A DNA stretch of 52,391 nucleotides from Flavobacteriales bacterium (GCA_947470515.1 CANITF010000020.1:1-52391), one strand, 5' to 3'; shown: positions 35,622 through 43,488, counted from the first letter of the stretch. Notes: generated from the letters alone by a model not told the origin. Made by a program: numbers and translations.

Positions 35622-36167
35622 TTATTCCCAGGTTATTCTGAATACATGGCAGTCATTATCGTCATTCTTCTCCTGAATCTGTTCTGTAGAAACAATCAAA
35701 TCAAATCGTTTACCCAGCCCTTTTATTAAACCATAAAGCATTGGTATAAAACCATTTCTATTAGAACGGTATTCCAATTCAATTGATTTTTCCTGTGGAT
35801 TCCTTGTTGTAAATTGAGGAGCTTTCAAATCAGGCATAATATTGTTAATTCGAAAATGGAGCATGTCCAAATTATCTAGAAATTCTGTGAACGAATTGCC
35901 TGTCATATTCATTAAATCTCCGTAACCTTCATCAGCTGTATATAGAATCCAATATTCTCCGAAAGCTTCAAGAATTATGTTAGCATCTGCTTTTAGAACA
36001 AGTGATGCATTTTTCACTAAATCATAGGTTAGTTTATCTGGATATGAATTCATTCCTACGAATTCTTCCTCATGAAATTCAGTCAATTTGCAGATTTCAT
36101 TCCATTTTTCATTGCCGTAATTACTTACTACTAAATCTTTTATAGCTTTGTTGACCAATCCGTACAT
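35622..36167 (-). CDS. H-NOX haem nitric oxide/oxygen-binding sensor
   Basis: The 181 residues match the H-NOX (HNOB) fold over their full length. It begins MYGLVNKAIKDLV. The proximal haem ligand is H104 in NLDMLHFRI, with P112 and P117 following as usual, and the haem-propionate motif Y-x-S-x-R is at 133-137 (YRSNR). H-NOX proteins bind NO, and in some groups O2, through a ferrous haem and pass the signal to a partner kinase or cyclase. It is the first gene of a three-gene operon with the kinase and receiver. NO as ligand is inference; I did not see a distal Tyr that would clearly favour O2. Confidence 0.9.
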   Translation of the reverse strand: MYGLVNKAIKDLVVSNYGNEKWNEICKLTEFHEEEFVGMNSYPDKLTYDLVKNASLVLKADANIILEAFGEYWILYTADEGYGDLMNMTGNSFTEFLDNLDMLHFRINNIMPDLKAPQFTTRNPQEKSIELEYRSNRNGFIPMLYGLIKGLGKRFDLIVSTEQIQEKNDDNDCHVFRITWE

Positions 36168-36259
36168 GTTTATTGTTTTTGTTTAAGTATGCTAAATTAA
36201 ATAAAAAGAATAACTATTAAAACTTTAATTTTCTGGTCGCTTTGTTACCACAAAATCTT

Positions 36260-36290
36260 TTTGGCATGATCCGCCCGCTGGCGCATATCA
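36260..36290. repeat. Short GC-rich REP-like remnant
   Basis: CGCC-CGCT-GGCG with flanking ATGAT/ATCAT symmetry (centre about 36276) makes a small GC hairpin in an otherwise AT-rich 176-nt gap between the exporter and H-NOX genes. It resembles the GATCCGCCCGCTGGCGGAT-type elements dispersed in Bacteroidota. No clear TAnnTTTG box precedes the H-NOX ATG; TAATTTAG about 30 nt upstream is a poor match. Confidence 0.4.
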
Positions 36291-36343
36291 TAATTATATT
36301 TAAAAGCTAAAATTATTCATTCGTGCAAAAGCAAATAATCTCA

Positions 36344-37534
36344 TCACATCACAACATTGGTTTCTTTATCAAAACGTTTATAAGAAACGAAGACAGCAAG
36401 AGTAGCTAAAACAAACATCACTGAAAAACTCAAAGCCACTAAGCTAAAGTCCAACGTCCCTGCAATCAATTCTTTTGTTGCTAAAACAATATTTACAACT
36501 GGGATACATGCCGTAACGAGATTTAATTCTACGCCTGGGAAAAAACCAACCATCGCGGGCATAACCATTACAATATTCAACGGTGTGATTATACTTTGTG
36601 CTTCTTTGAAGCTTTTTGCATACACGGCAATTGGAATCATTACACCAGCAAAGAAAACGGTTAAAGGAATCAATAGACTATATAACAAAATAATAAAAGT
36701 TGGACTTAAAATACTGTGAATAATATTCAATATTTCTTTGTTATCGACTACATCTAACACCTCAATTGACAAGAATAACCCAAGTAAAGCACAAGAAGCT
36801 GCTACTAATCCAGATAAAACGACTACTCCCATTTTACCAAAAAGAATTTGCCATCTCGCAACCGGTGTTGTTAATAGCGTTTCTATCGTTCCACGTTCTT
36901 TTTCTCCAGTAAACAAATCAATTGCTGGATACATGCAACCGATAAACCCAAAAGCGATGAAAATATAGGGTAAAATTCCACCGGCCAATTTTCCAACCAT
37001 TTCTTTATCAGAAGCGATGTTGGTATAGGTAGTTTCAATTGGATTTACTTTATCTTGATTGACTCCCAATTTCAAATAGCGCTGTTGAATTGCCTTTTCT
37101 TGAATGATTTCCATGTATCCCTCTGCCCTTTCTTGCATTCCCATATCTGTTGCATTGAAGTAAAATGTCAGAGGCGCTGGTTTCATTGAATCGAGATACG
37201 TATTAAAACCTAATTTCACATAGGCGCCAAGTTGAAGCGAATCTAATTTAAGATCCGCTAACATTGACAAAGTATCTTTGTAAAGAATCACTTCTTTGTT
37301 ACCAAAACTTGCAGGAATAGCATTTAATTCGGTTTGAAGGAAATTATTTGGCGCACCAACAATTCCAATTTTTATCTTTTTTGTTGCCGCTTCTTCTTGA
37401 AAACTAGCTGAAACAGATACAAAAACGTTCATAATAACTGGAAATATCAACATCGGTATTACCAGCATCATCATCAACGTTCTACGATCGCGCAATGTAT
37501 CTTTTAATTCTTTTTTGAATATTGTAAAAATCAT
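36344..37534 (-). CDS. ABC-2 type exporter permease (NatB-like)
   Basis: The 396-residue permease of the ABC-2/NatB group has an N-terminal cytoplasmic segment (FKKELKDTLRDRRTL), a first membrane helix (about 20-40), a large extracytoplasmic domain (about 45-175), then five more helices (about 185-385). The segment LFTGEKERGTIETLLTTPVARW after helix 2 is the coupling motif of this family. The ATPase gene lies 3 nt upstream on the same strand and supplies the energy. Substrate is unknown; NatAB-like pairs move sodium or drugs, others secrete lipids or antibiotics. Confidence 0.9.
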   Translation of the reverse strand: MIFTIFKKELKDTLRDRRTLMMMLVIPMLIFPVIMNVFVSVSASFQEEAATKKIKIGIVGAPNNFLQTELNAIPASFGNKEVILYKDTLSMLADLKLDSLQLGAYVKLGFNTYLDSMKPAPLTFYFNATDMGMQERAEGYMEIIQEKAIQQRYLKLGVNQDKVNPIETTYTNIASDKEMVGKLAGGILPYIFIAFGFIGCMYPAIDLFTGEKERGTIETLLTTPVARWQILFGKMGVVVLSGLVAASCALLGLFLSIEVLDVVDNKEILNIIHSILSPTFIILLYSLLIPLTVFFAGVMIPIAVYAKSFKEAQSIITPLNIVMVMPAMVGFFPGVELNLVTACIPVVNIVLATKELIAGTLDFSLVALSFSVMFVLATLAVFVSYKRFDKETNVVM

Positions 37535-37537
37535 GGT

Positions 37538-38308
37538 TTAAGCATTTTGAGATTCGTGAACTAATCGAATAAATTCTGCAGTTAAATTTTCTGCTTTCAT
37601 ATTTTCTTTAAACGTTGACATGGTTCCAGAAAAAAGCAATTTTCCTTTATGAATTATCGCTAAATCATCACACAATAAATCAACTTCACTCATGATATGA
37701 CTGGAAAAAATCACGGTTTTTCCTTGTTGCTTGCAATCCAAAATCAGTTTAATGATGTTTTCAGCTGTGATCACATCTAATCCACTTGTTGGCTCATCGA
37801 AAACCACAACTTCAGGATCATGAATCATCGTGCGGCAGATTGAAACTTTTTGTTTCATCCCTGTACTCAATTTTCCAATGCGTTTATTTTGAAATTCCTT
37901 CATGTCCAACAACGTATACAAACGTTCTTTCCTTTCTTCCAAATCCTTTTTTGAAACGCCATATAAATCAGCAAAATATTGTATTAATTCATTTGGAGTT
38001 AAGCGCGCATATAAACCAGTTGAACCAGTTAGAAATCCAATTTTTTTTCGTGCTTCCTGAGAATTCGAAACTGCATCAATTCCAGCTATTTTAATTGTTC
38101 CAGAAGTAGGTTTAAAAATAGTCGACAACATTCTCAAAGTAGTTGTTTTTCCAGCACCGTTTGGACCTAGCAAGGAAAAAACTCTTCCTGGTTCACATTT
38201 AAAACTGATATTATCAACTGCCAATGCTGTTTTCTCAGTTGTATTGAGTTCTTTTCTTTGTTGCCGATTAAGCACAAACTCTTTACTTAGATTACTTACT
38301 TCTATCAT
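37538..38308 (-). CDS. ABC transporter ATP-binding protein (NatA-like)
   Basis: This 256-residue ATPase drives the exporter encoded next to it. Walker A is GPNGAGKTT (about residue 50), the Q-loop and D-loop regions are normal, the signature is LSTGMKQKV (about 145), Walker B is VVVFDEPTSGLD (about 165), and the switch His is in FSSHIMSEV. The extra PTSGTIKIAGIDAV phrase and general layout are those of the ABC-2 (NatA/CcmA) class. It heads a two-gene operon; no clear promoter box was found in the 114 nt before it. Confidence 0.93.
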   Translation of the reverse strand: MIEVSNLSKEFVLNRQQRKELNTTEKTALAVDNISFKCEPGRVFSLLGPNGAGKTTTLRMLSTIFKPTSGTIKIAGIDAVSNSQEARKKIGFLTGSTGLYARLTPNELIQYFADLYGVSKKDLEERKERLYTLLDMKEFQNKRIGKLSTGMKQKVSICRTMIHDPEVVVFDEPTSGLDVITAENIIKLILDCKQQGKTVIFSSHIMSEVDLLCDDLAIIHKGKLLFSGTMSTFKENMKAENLTAEFIRLVHESQNA

Positions 38309-38422
38309 ATTGAGGGAAATTGAAGTTTAAAAATAGTTAACTCACTTTAAGAAAATCAATCAAATACATAAAAGGAGTAAATAGCTTAAAAAGGATCATA
38401 AAAAAGGATAAGCAAATTTGAA

Positions 38423-39427
38423 TTAATCACAAATTCGACCTTTGTGTTCGTCGTTGTGAAAATGGGCATCTAAATCTTTTAATTCTTCTAATAATTCAGC
38501 TGAAGGCGGAATATTTTGTAAAGCACTTAAATCAGGTTGACCTGCATCGACCCATGCTGTGTACCAAACAGAACCAACAGCAATTATTGCAGCTCTCATT
38601 CTCCTTTCGACCATTCCATTCATTCGTTTGTGGTATTCTTGAGAAAACTCATACGAATAAACAGGAATTGTTGTTGTTCCTCGCTGTTCGAAACTGTATT
38701 TTTTGTCTGAAGGGAAAATTGCTGTCAATTCTTTTTCAATTCGAAGAACAGAATCTAACGCTAAATGAGACCCAGAAACGGCCTCCCAAGCTAGATCATT
38801 CACACTTTTAACATAGATTCCTTTGCCAATAAAATAGTCATAGTCTTCAGCATTTATTTCAACCAGACGGCTTTCCCAGAGACCATGAATTCCTTTTTGA
38901 CCAGTCATTTGACCGTTATAGTTTTCAGTCGTATGCAAAGGAACATGCGCATCACCAATGTAATGACCGATATCAGCAGAATATTTCAAGATTAAATCAA
39001 CATTTTTTGCTTCAAATGCTTTTTGCAATCTCAATTTCATGATGTTTATATGCCACGGCACGATTCCGTAAGTTTGTAAAGTATCTTCTGTAAACTTTGA
39101 TACGGCATCATACCATTTGCGTGGAATAATTGTAAAAGGATCTTCGCCAGGCTTGTAATAATGGTCTAAATCGATATAATGACATTGTGCTTCACCTTCA
39201 ACGGCATAGCGCCTTTTGTCTGGATCTACAGCATGTTCTGTAAGGTATTCGATGTGTTCTTTATAAAACCCGAACATTTCTGGAGGAAGCGTAAAAACTG
39301 CTACACGATTAATTCGTTTATGACCAAAAAAGCCCCATTTTTTTTGAAGAGAATCTGTGTTACTAATTGCCATAATAAAAGGCAAAGTAATCAGAAGTAT
39401 GAGTTTATAGTTTAACCAATTTGCCAT
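38423..39427 (-). CDS. Zinc-dependent phospholipase C / S1-P1 nuclease-like protein
   Basis: The 334-residue protein has an N-terminal signal/anchor (about 1-23) and the trinuclear-zinc fold of the PLC/S1-P1 family. Mature part starts KKWGFFGHKRINRVAVFTLPPEMFGF, with Trp and His ligands; further His/Asp ligands are in CHYIDLDHYYKPGEDPF and YSADIGHYIGDAHVPLHTTENYNGQ. This set is complete as far as I can see. Whether it cuts phospholipids or nucleic acids is not readable. Its ATG lies 23 nt inside the 3' end of comB, so the two are probably cotranscribed. Confidence 0.82.
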   Translation of the reverse strand: MANWLNYKLILLITLPFIMAISNTDSLQKKWGFFGHKRINRVAVFTLPPEMFGFYKEHIEYLTEHAVDPDKRRYAVEGEAQCHYIDLDHYYKPGEDPFTIIPRKWYDAVSKFTEDTLQTYGIVPWHINIMKLRLQKAFEAKNVDLILKYSADIGHYIGDAHVPLHTTENYNGQMTGQKGIHGLWESRLVEINAEDYDYFIGKGIYVKSVNDLAWEAVSGSHLALDSVLRIEKELTAIFPSDKKYSFEQRGTTTIPVYSYEFSQEYHKRMNGMVERRMRAAIIAVGSVWYTAWVDAGQPDLSALQNIPPSAELLEELKDLDAHFHNDEHKGRICD

Positions 39428-40124
39428 CTCTAAGAATTGGAATAACGTCTGTTTGATTGGGTGTTAAACAATATTTAATATCCTCGTTAAGATTCAAATT
39501 TTTCAATCTTCGTCGGTGCGAGCTACTTTTTAGATAACCAAAATAATTATCCTTAGCCGAAAGATACAAATATTTTGCAGCAATTGACGAATCTTCGTCT
39601 GATATAAATTTTCCAGTATTCAACAAATAATCAGAAATTGCTCCAGCGCAAATTGTATCTTCCAAATTGAATTTATCTTGCCAACCTGAGCACAAGCACA
39701 GCACGTTTTTATCTTGATCTGCCAACCATTTGGACAAGGCATCCAAATTTAAAAATGAACCGATAACAACAATTTCAGCATCTTTTGCTACGTCAAGCGA
39801 TTTTGTTCCATTTGTTGTAGTCAAAACAACCTCTTTTCCTCTGAAATCTTCATTCATATATGAAAATGGTGAATTTCCGAAATCGAAACCTTCAACAATC
39901 TGACCTTTACGTTCTGCTCCAGCCAAATATCCTTTTTGCTTATACTCCCATGCTTCCTCAACTGAAGGTACCGGAATAATTGCAGCAATTCCATTGTCAA
40001 ATGCAGCGCACATTGCAGATGTCGCTCTTAATACATCAATGACTACAACTATTTCGTAATCGTCTTTATAATAATCGTATTCACCTGGCGTGAAACAAAC
40101 TTCGATGTGTTTTCTTGTATCCAT
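39405..40124 (-). CDS. comB: 2-phosphosulfolactate phosphatase (ComB)
   Basis: The 239-residue protein matches ComB: VCFTPGEYDYYKDDYEIVVVIDVLRATSAMCAAFDNG at the N terminus, then GAERKGQIVEGFDFGNSPF, VLTTTNGTKSL and CSGWQDKFNLEDTICAGAI. ComB dephosphorylates 2-phosphosulfolactate to sulfolactate, second step of archaeal coenzyme M synthesis. Bacteria do not in general make coenzyme M that way, so here sulfolactate may be an end product or a precursor of other sulfonates, such as sulfonolipids known in gliding Bacteroidota. That is inference. No comA or comC lies in the window. Confidence 0.9.
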   Translation of the reverse strand: MDTRKHIEVCFTPGEYDYYKDDYEIVVVIDVLRATSAMCAAFDNGIAAIIPVPSVEEAWEYKQKGYLAGAERKGQIVEGFDFGNSPFSYMNEDFRGKEVVLTTTNGTKSLDVAKDAEIVVIGSFLNLDALSKWLADQDKNVLCLCSGWQDKFNLEDTICAGAISDYLLNTGKFISDEDSSIAAKYLYLSAKDNYFGYLKSSSHRRRLKNLNLNEDIKYCLTPNQTDVIPILRDGKLVKL

Positions 40125-40153
40125 AATTGGCGGTGAAGATAGGTATTTTAGTT

Positions 40154-40237
40154 GATAGTTTGTAACTGATAGTTGAAAACTGATAGTTTAGAACTGATAG
40201 TTGATAGTTGAAATCTGATAGTTGAAAACTGATAGTT
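40154..40237. repeat. GATAGTT repeat array, left of the four-helix-bundle gene
   Basis: Seven copies of GATAGTT begin at 40154, 40168, 40182, 40196, 40203, 40217 and 40231. All but one pair are spaced 14 nt apart, with the spacer usually ending in ACT (TGTAACT, GAAAACT, TAGAACT, GAAATCT, GAAAACT). Bases 40183-40202 are repeated exactly in reverse at 40670-40689. The array ends 3 nt before the stop codon of the four-helix-bundle gene. Confidence 0.9.
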
Positions 40238-40240
40238 TTG

Positions 40241-40591
40241 TTATAAATTTTTCTTCATCGTGATAATACTACTTTTTAGCATTCTTAATAATTCTAAGGC
40301 TTGAGAATTCAATGAATTGAATTGATCGGTTCCAATGTATTGCGTTTGGTGCATTAATTCCAGCCAATAAATAGTTTCATCACACTCTTTCAGAGAAATT
40401 GATAATTTGTGTATAAAATCTTTTTTTGATTCTGCATTTCTAGATTCACGAATATTGGCTCCAATGGAAGTACTTGAGCGCAAAAGTTGTTTACTTAAAA
40501 TAAATTCTTTTTGATTTATTAGATTTTTGCACAATAATATTGTTTCAACTGCAAAATCGAAACTTTTTGTACGAATGATAGATTCTTTCAT
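40241..40591 (-). CDS. Four-helix-bundle protein (S23/IVP family)
   Basis: The 116 residues fit the S23 or 23S-rRNA intervening-sequence protein family (TIGR02436): SFDFAVETILLCKNL, then the most conserved stretch SKQLLRSSTSIGANIRES, and a C-terminal LSISLKECDETIYWLELMHQ. It folds as four helices and is related to the Avd accessory protein of diversity-generating retroelements. Function is not known. Here it is not inside rRNA. It is enclosed by two repeat arrays in inverted orientation, and it sits directly past the end of the DUF3817 gene, so the gene with its flanks looks like a small inserted unit. Confidence 0.9.
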   Translation of the reverse strand: MKESIIRTKSFDFAVETILLCKNLINQKEFILSKQLLRSSTSIGANIRESRNAESKKDFIHKLSISLKECDETIYWLELMHQTQYIGTDQFNSLNSQALELLRMLKSSIITMKKNL

Positions 40592-40663
40592 GAAATAAAT
40601 AGTTTATTCTTGAATTTAAGAAAAAAGTTCACTTGAAACAAATTTTATTTCTTAATTATCAAA

Positions 40664-40692
40664 ACTATAAACTATCAGTTCTAAACTATAAA
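40664..40692. repeat. Inverted copy of the GATAGTT array, right of the four-helix-bundle gene
   Basis: Read on the minus strand this carries TATAGTT, TAGAACT, GATAGTT, TATAGTT in order, matching the left array. Bases 40670-40689 (AACTATCAGTTCTAAACTAT) are the exact reverse complement of 40183-40202. The stop codon of the DUF3817 gene (40686-40688) lies within it. Confidence 0.88.
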
Positions 40693-40988
40693 CTGGCATC
40701 TTTTTTTTTCAAAATCTTCCAATCTGCCCAAAAAGTCATAAACGGAATTAAGGAAGCGACTAAAAGAATTGCAGCTGTTTTAATAGAATATTTGCGGTCA
40801 AAATAATTTAGAGCGACCCATAAACAATACGCTAAAAATAATCCACCATGAATCAATCCAACTACATAATTCGGTCCTTTAATATCCATCATATATTTCA
40901 AAGGCATTGTTAGTCCAAAAGAGATGAATGAAATTCCTTCTAGTATTGCGAGTAATCGCAATTGGCCGTATTTCGTTTTTAAATTCAT
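40686..40988 (-). CDS. DUF3817 membrane protein
   Basis: The 100-residue protein has three hydrophobic segments (about 10-30, 42-62, 70-88) and matches DUF3817: LRLLAILEGISFISFGLTMPLKYM, then VVGLIHGGLFLAYCLWVAL. Its function is unknown; related domains occur as integral membrane proteins of about 100 residues. It is downstream of the GNAT gene (6-nt gap), so cotranscribed. Its last codons and stop (ASL-stop) are formed from the beginning of the repeat array, so the original C terminus may have been replaced. Confidence 0.85.
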   Translation of the reverse strand: MNLKTKYGQLRLLAILEGISFISFGLTMPLKYMMDIKGPNYVVGLIHGGLFLAYCLWVALNYFDRKYSIKTAAILLVASLIPFMTFWADWKILKKKDASL

Positions 40989-40994
40989 GTTGTT

Positions 40995-41516
40995 TTATTT
41001 ATGATTCCCAGTACCAAAAATAAACACTTCCATGCCTTCATAGGTAGAATTGAAGATTATTTCCATATTATTTTTTCTTGCTACGTTTTGAGACGCATAA
41101 TTTTCAAGATCTATAATCGAAATAAACTGAGTAGCAACCTTGTTTTGAAAACCAAATTTCTTCATTTGCTGCGAAGCTTCAGATGCAAATCCTTTTCCCC
41201 AATAATTCGGCATGAATGAATAAGCAATTTCATGAAAAGAATTTCCTTCTAATTCTCGAGGAATAATTCCTGACATTCCAATCAACTTACCTGTTGCTTT
41301 TTCAACAACTGCTAAATGTCCTAACCCTTCTTCTTCATAACGTTGAAATTGTCTTGTAATCCAGCCTGTTGCCAATTCCAAATGAGATTTTGACATATCC
41401 AATCCAAGAAAATGCAGCAAATTATTATCAATGAAAAATTCTGTCCATAGCGGAATATCTGATTCAGTGAGTTTTCTATAGTGTAATCGTTCAGATTCTT
41501 GGTTGAAATAAGTCAT
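40995..41516 (-). CDS. GNAT family N-acetyltransferase (RimJ/RimL-type)
   Basis: The 173-residue protein has the RimJ/RimL acetyltransferase pattern: ERLHYRKLTESDIPLW at the N terminus, VVEKATGKLIGMSGI, then IAYSFMPNYWGKGFASEAS, which contains the acetyl-CoA pyrophosphate loop (Q/R-x-x-G-x-G/A form, here YWGKGFA), and NYASQNVARKNNME. The acceptor could be a small molecule or a protein N terminus. A near-match promoter box, TATCTTTA, lies about 4 nt before the ATG. It is cotranscribed with the DUF3817 gene. Confidence 0.85.
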   Translation of the reverse strand: MTYFNQESERLHYRKLTESDIPLWTEFFIDNNLLHFLGLDMSKSHLELATGWITRQFQRYEEEGLGHLAVVEKATGKLIGMSGIIPRELEGNSFHEIAYSFMPNYWGKGFASEASQQMKKFGFQNKVATQFISIIDLENYASQNVARKNNMEIIFNSTYEGMEVFIFGTGNHK

Positions 41517-41560
41517 GGGTTAAAGATACGAAGGGATTCGGAATTTGGGATTCGGGATTT
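41517..41560. repeat. Small direct repeats of GGGATTCGG-type
   Basis: GGGATTCGGAATTT is followed at once by GGGATTCGGGATTT. A similar GGGATTCAGGATTT occurs next to the REP-like element at about 14088-14100. Such short repeats are common in Bacteroidota intergenic DNA. The remaining 80 nt of this gap hold nothing I recognise. Confidence 0.5.
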
Positions 41561-41641
41561 TTAATTAATAACTTGTAATGCTCCTTCATAAAATGTTCTT
41601 TAAAGAATTTTTAAATCTATTTTTAAAATTAAACTTTCCTC

Positions 41642-43321
41642 TCAAAACTCCGCATCAACTCTTACCACCATTTTCTCCTTCGTTATCGGATGAAGAAATT
41701 CAATAGCTTCTGCATGCAAGTACAAACGATCTGCTTTTATACCATATAAATCATCTCCAACAATGGCGGAATTTAAACCTAGTGAATGCGAAGCATGCAC
41801 GCGTAATTGATGCGTTCTACCAGTAACTGGAAAAAACTGAATCCGTGTTTGCCCATTCAAGCGTTCCACAACTTTCCATTTGGTGTACGCTCTTTTTCCG
41901 TGCTCAAAACAGACCAATTGTTGCGGCCGGTTTTCTAAATCTACACGCAATGGTAACTCAATAACTCCTTCCTCCTCTTCGATGATTCCATCCAAAATTG
42001 CCACGTATTGCTTTTTTATAATTCGATTTAAAAATTGTCGTTGCAAGGTTTTATGTACTTCCTTCGTTTTGGAAATGATCATCAAACCAGAAGTAGACAT
42101 GTCCAATCGGTGCACGATTATAGGTCCTTTGGCGTCGGGATATTTTAATTTCATGCGGTCGTAAACCGAATCTTGTATATTTTTCCCTGGAACGGACAAA
42201 AATTCTGTAGGCTTATTTATGACAACTAAATATTCGTCTTCAAAAATAGTTTCTAATTCTTTTCCGAATGCAGGATTGGTGAGCATCGGATTTTCATCAA
42301 TGTCCATACCTTGAAGCATATGCGCTAAAATCGGCTCACATTTCCCACGACAAGCGGGATAAAAATTCCTATGCTTACGAATTTCAGAATCAGGCGATTG
42401 ACCCCACCAAAATTCAGCAATGGATAGCGGTTTCAAATCATGCAAAAAAGCATATTGTAGTAGTTTCGGAGCTGCACATTCTCCAGCTCCAGCAGGTGGT
42501 TTTATTTCCAAATTTCTTTGAAAAATATCCGTTAAGTTCTTTGTTTCTTTTTGCTGATTCAAGAAATTATAGTGTTCAAAAATCTGATTTTGAAGGACGG
42601 ATGATTTCTGCTTACGTTCTTCTTTCAGCAAATTAATCTCCTTTTCGAAGAATTCTATTTCAGCTGATATATTTGCTAATTTATCCTTCCAAAAATTCGT
42701 ACAATCTTTTACTGCGTAATGTTGTTGTATACTTTCTTTTCCCAAATCACTCAAAAGAAGCGCTAATTCGGATTCATTTAAGGACGCTTTTGCGCTTTGT
42801 CGTAATACTTTACGACCTTCTTTTTCGTTACGTGCTTTTTGCTTGATTTCAGTGATTTCTATTACTGATTTAACCTTTTCTTCGGTCAACAGATTTTTCA
42901 GGTCAATTAGTTCTACCCTATTTTCAAGCGCTTCGATTCTCGAATTAATTTCACTGATGATAATTTCACCTTGTCTGAAAAAACCTGTTTCATCCAAGAT
43001 ATCAAATACGGGAGGTACAAAGTTGGGTAAGTGATTCACCCCAGCCAATTTTCCTGAAAAAGCCGAAAGATAACCAATCACACCTTCCCTATTTTGCACG
43101 ACCAACACACCAAACATTTTACCAATTACAAGTCCTTTTTGATCTTCGTTCAATCCAAAATTATGTTCCCATTCAGTTTGATTTATGAGCGATTCTTGTA
43201 ATTCTTTCGCCGCCAAAACACATAAAGGATCTGGCGTGTAATAAAATGGGAAATTGAACTTGACAGGAAGTTGAAATGAATCAATTGATTCTTTAAAATG
43301 GGTAAAACAGTTTTGATTCAA
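41642..43321 (-). CDS. RluA-type pseudouridine synthase with long N-terminal extension
   Basis: The C-terminal third (about 365-559) is an RluA-family pseudouridine synthase: LVVINKPTEFLSVPG, then the catalytic HRLDMSTSGL (Asp), IKKQYVAILDG and FPVTGRTHQLRVHASH, with VGDDLYG near the end. These enzymes isomerise uridine in rRNA or tRNA. The first 350 residues are an additional module, FNFPFYYTPDPLCVLAA at the front, a long charged coiled coil (about 125-270) and a Cys-bearing GAGECAAPKLLQYAFLHDL and PACRGKCEPIL region. This layout is recurrent in Bacteroidota. The start is TTG at 43321; no ATG occurs in frame before residue 69, and a promoter box lies upstream. Confidence 0.88.
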   Translation of the reverse strand: MNQNCFTHFKESIDSFQLPVKFNFPFYYTPDPLCVLAAKELQESLINQTEWEHNFGLNEDQKGLVIGKMFGVLVVQNREGVIGYLSAFSGKLAGVNHLPNFVPPVFDILDETGFFRQGEIIISEINSRIEALENRVELIDLKNLLTEEKVKSVIEITEIKQKARNEKEGRKVLRQSAKASLNESELALLLSDLGKESIQQHYAVKDCTNFWKDKLANISAEIEFFEKEINLLKEERKQKSSVLQNQIFEHYNFLNQQKETKNLTDIFQRNLEIKPPAGAGECAAPKLLQYAFLHDLKPLSIAEFWWGQSPDSEIRKHRNFYPACRGKCEPILAHMLQGMDIDENPMLTNPAFGKELETIFEDEYLVVINKPTEFLSVPGKNIQDSVYDRMKLKYPDAKGPIIVHRLDMSTSGLMIISKTKEVHKTLQRQFLNRIIKKQYVAILDGIIEEEEGVIELPLRVDLENRPQQLVCFEHGKRAYTKWKVVERLNGQTRIQFFPVTGRTHQLRVHASHSLGLNSAIVGDDLYGIKADRLYLHAEAIEFLHPITKEKMVVRVDAEF

Positions 43322-43346
43322 AGGGAAAACGTGAAAAAGTATTCAA

Positions 43347-43354
43347 CAAAAATA
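43347..43354 (-). promoter_or_regulatory. -7 box for the pseudouridine synthase gene
   Basis: On the minus strand TATTTTTG fits TAnnTTTG, 25 nt before the TTG start, and supports that start against an ATG much further in. Confidence 0.4.
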
Positions 43355-43488
43355 GCAATGATTCAAGGATAGTAACATTTCATATCTAAGAATTGTAGCA
43401 AAATTTATTGAATTTTCGCTATAACTTGGGGAACTAATCAACTTGTAATTAGTAATTTGCAACTTCCATTTTAAACACTCTTTTTAAT

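Noticed and set aside
40154-40237. CRISPR-like array
   Set aside because: The repeat is 7 nt with 7-nt spacers, one spacer is missing and the spacers resemble each other; there are no cas genes.
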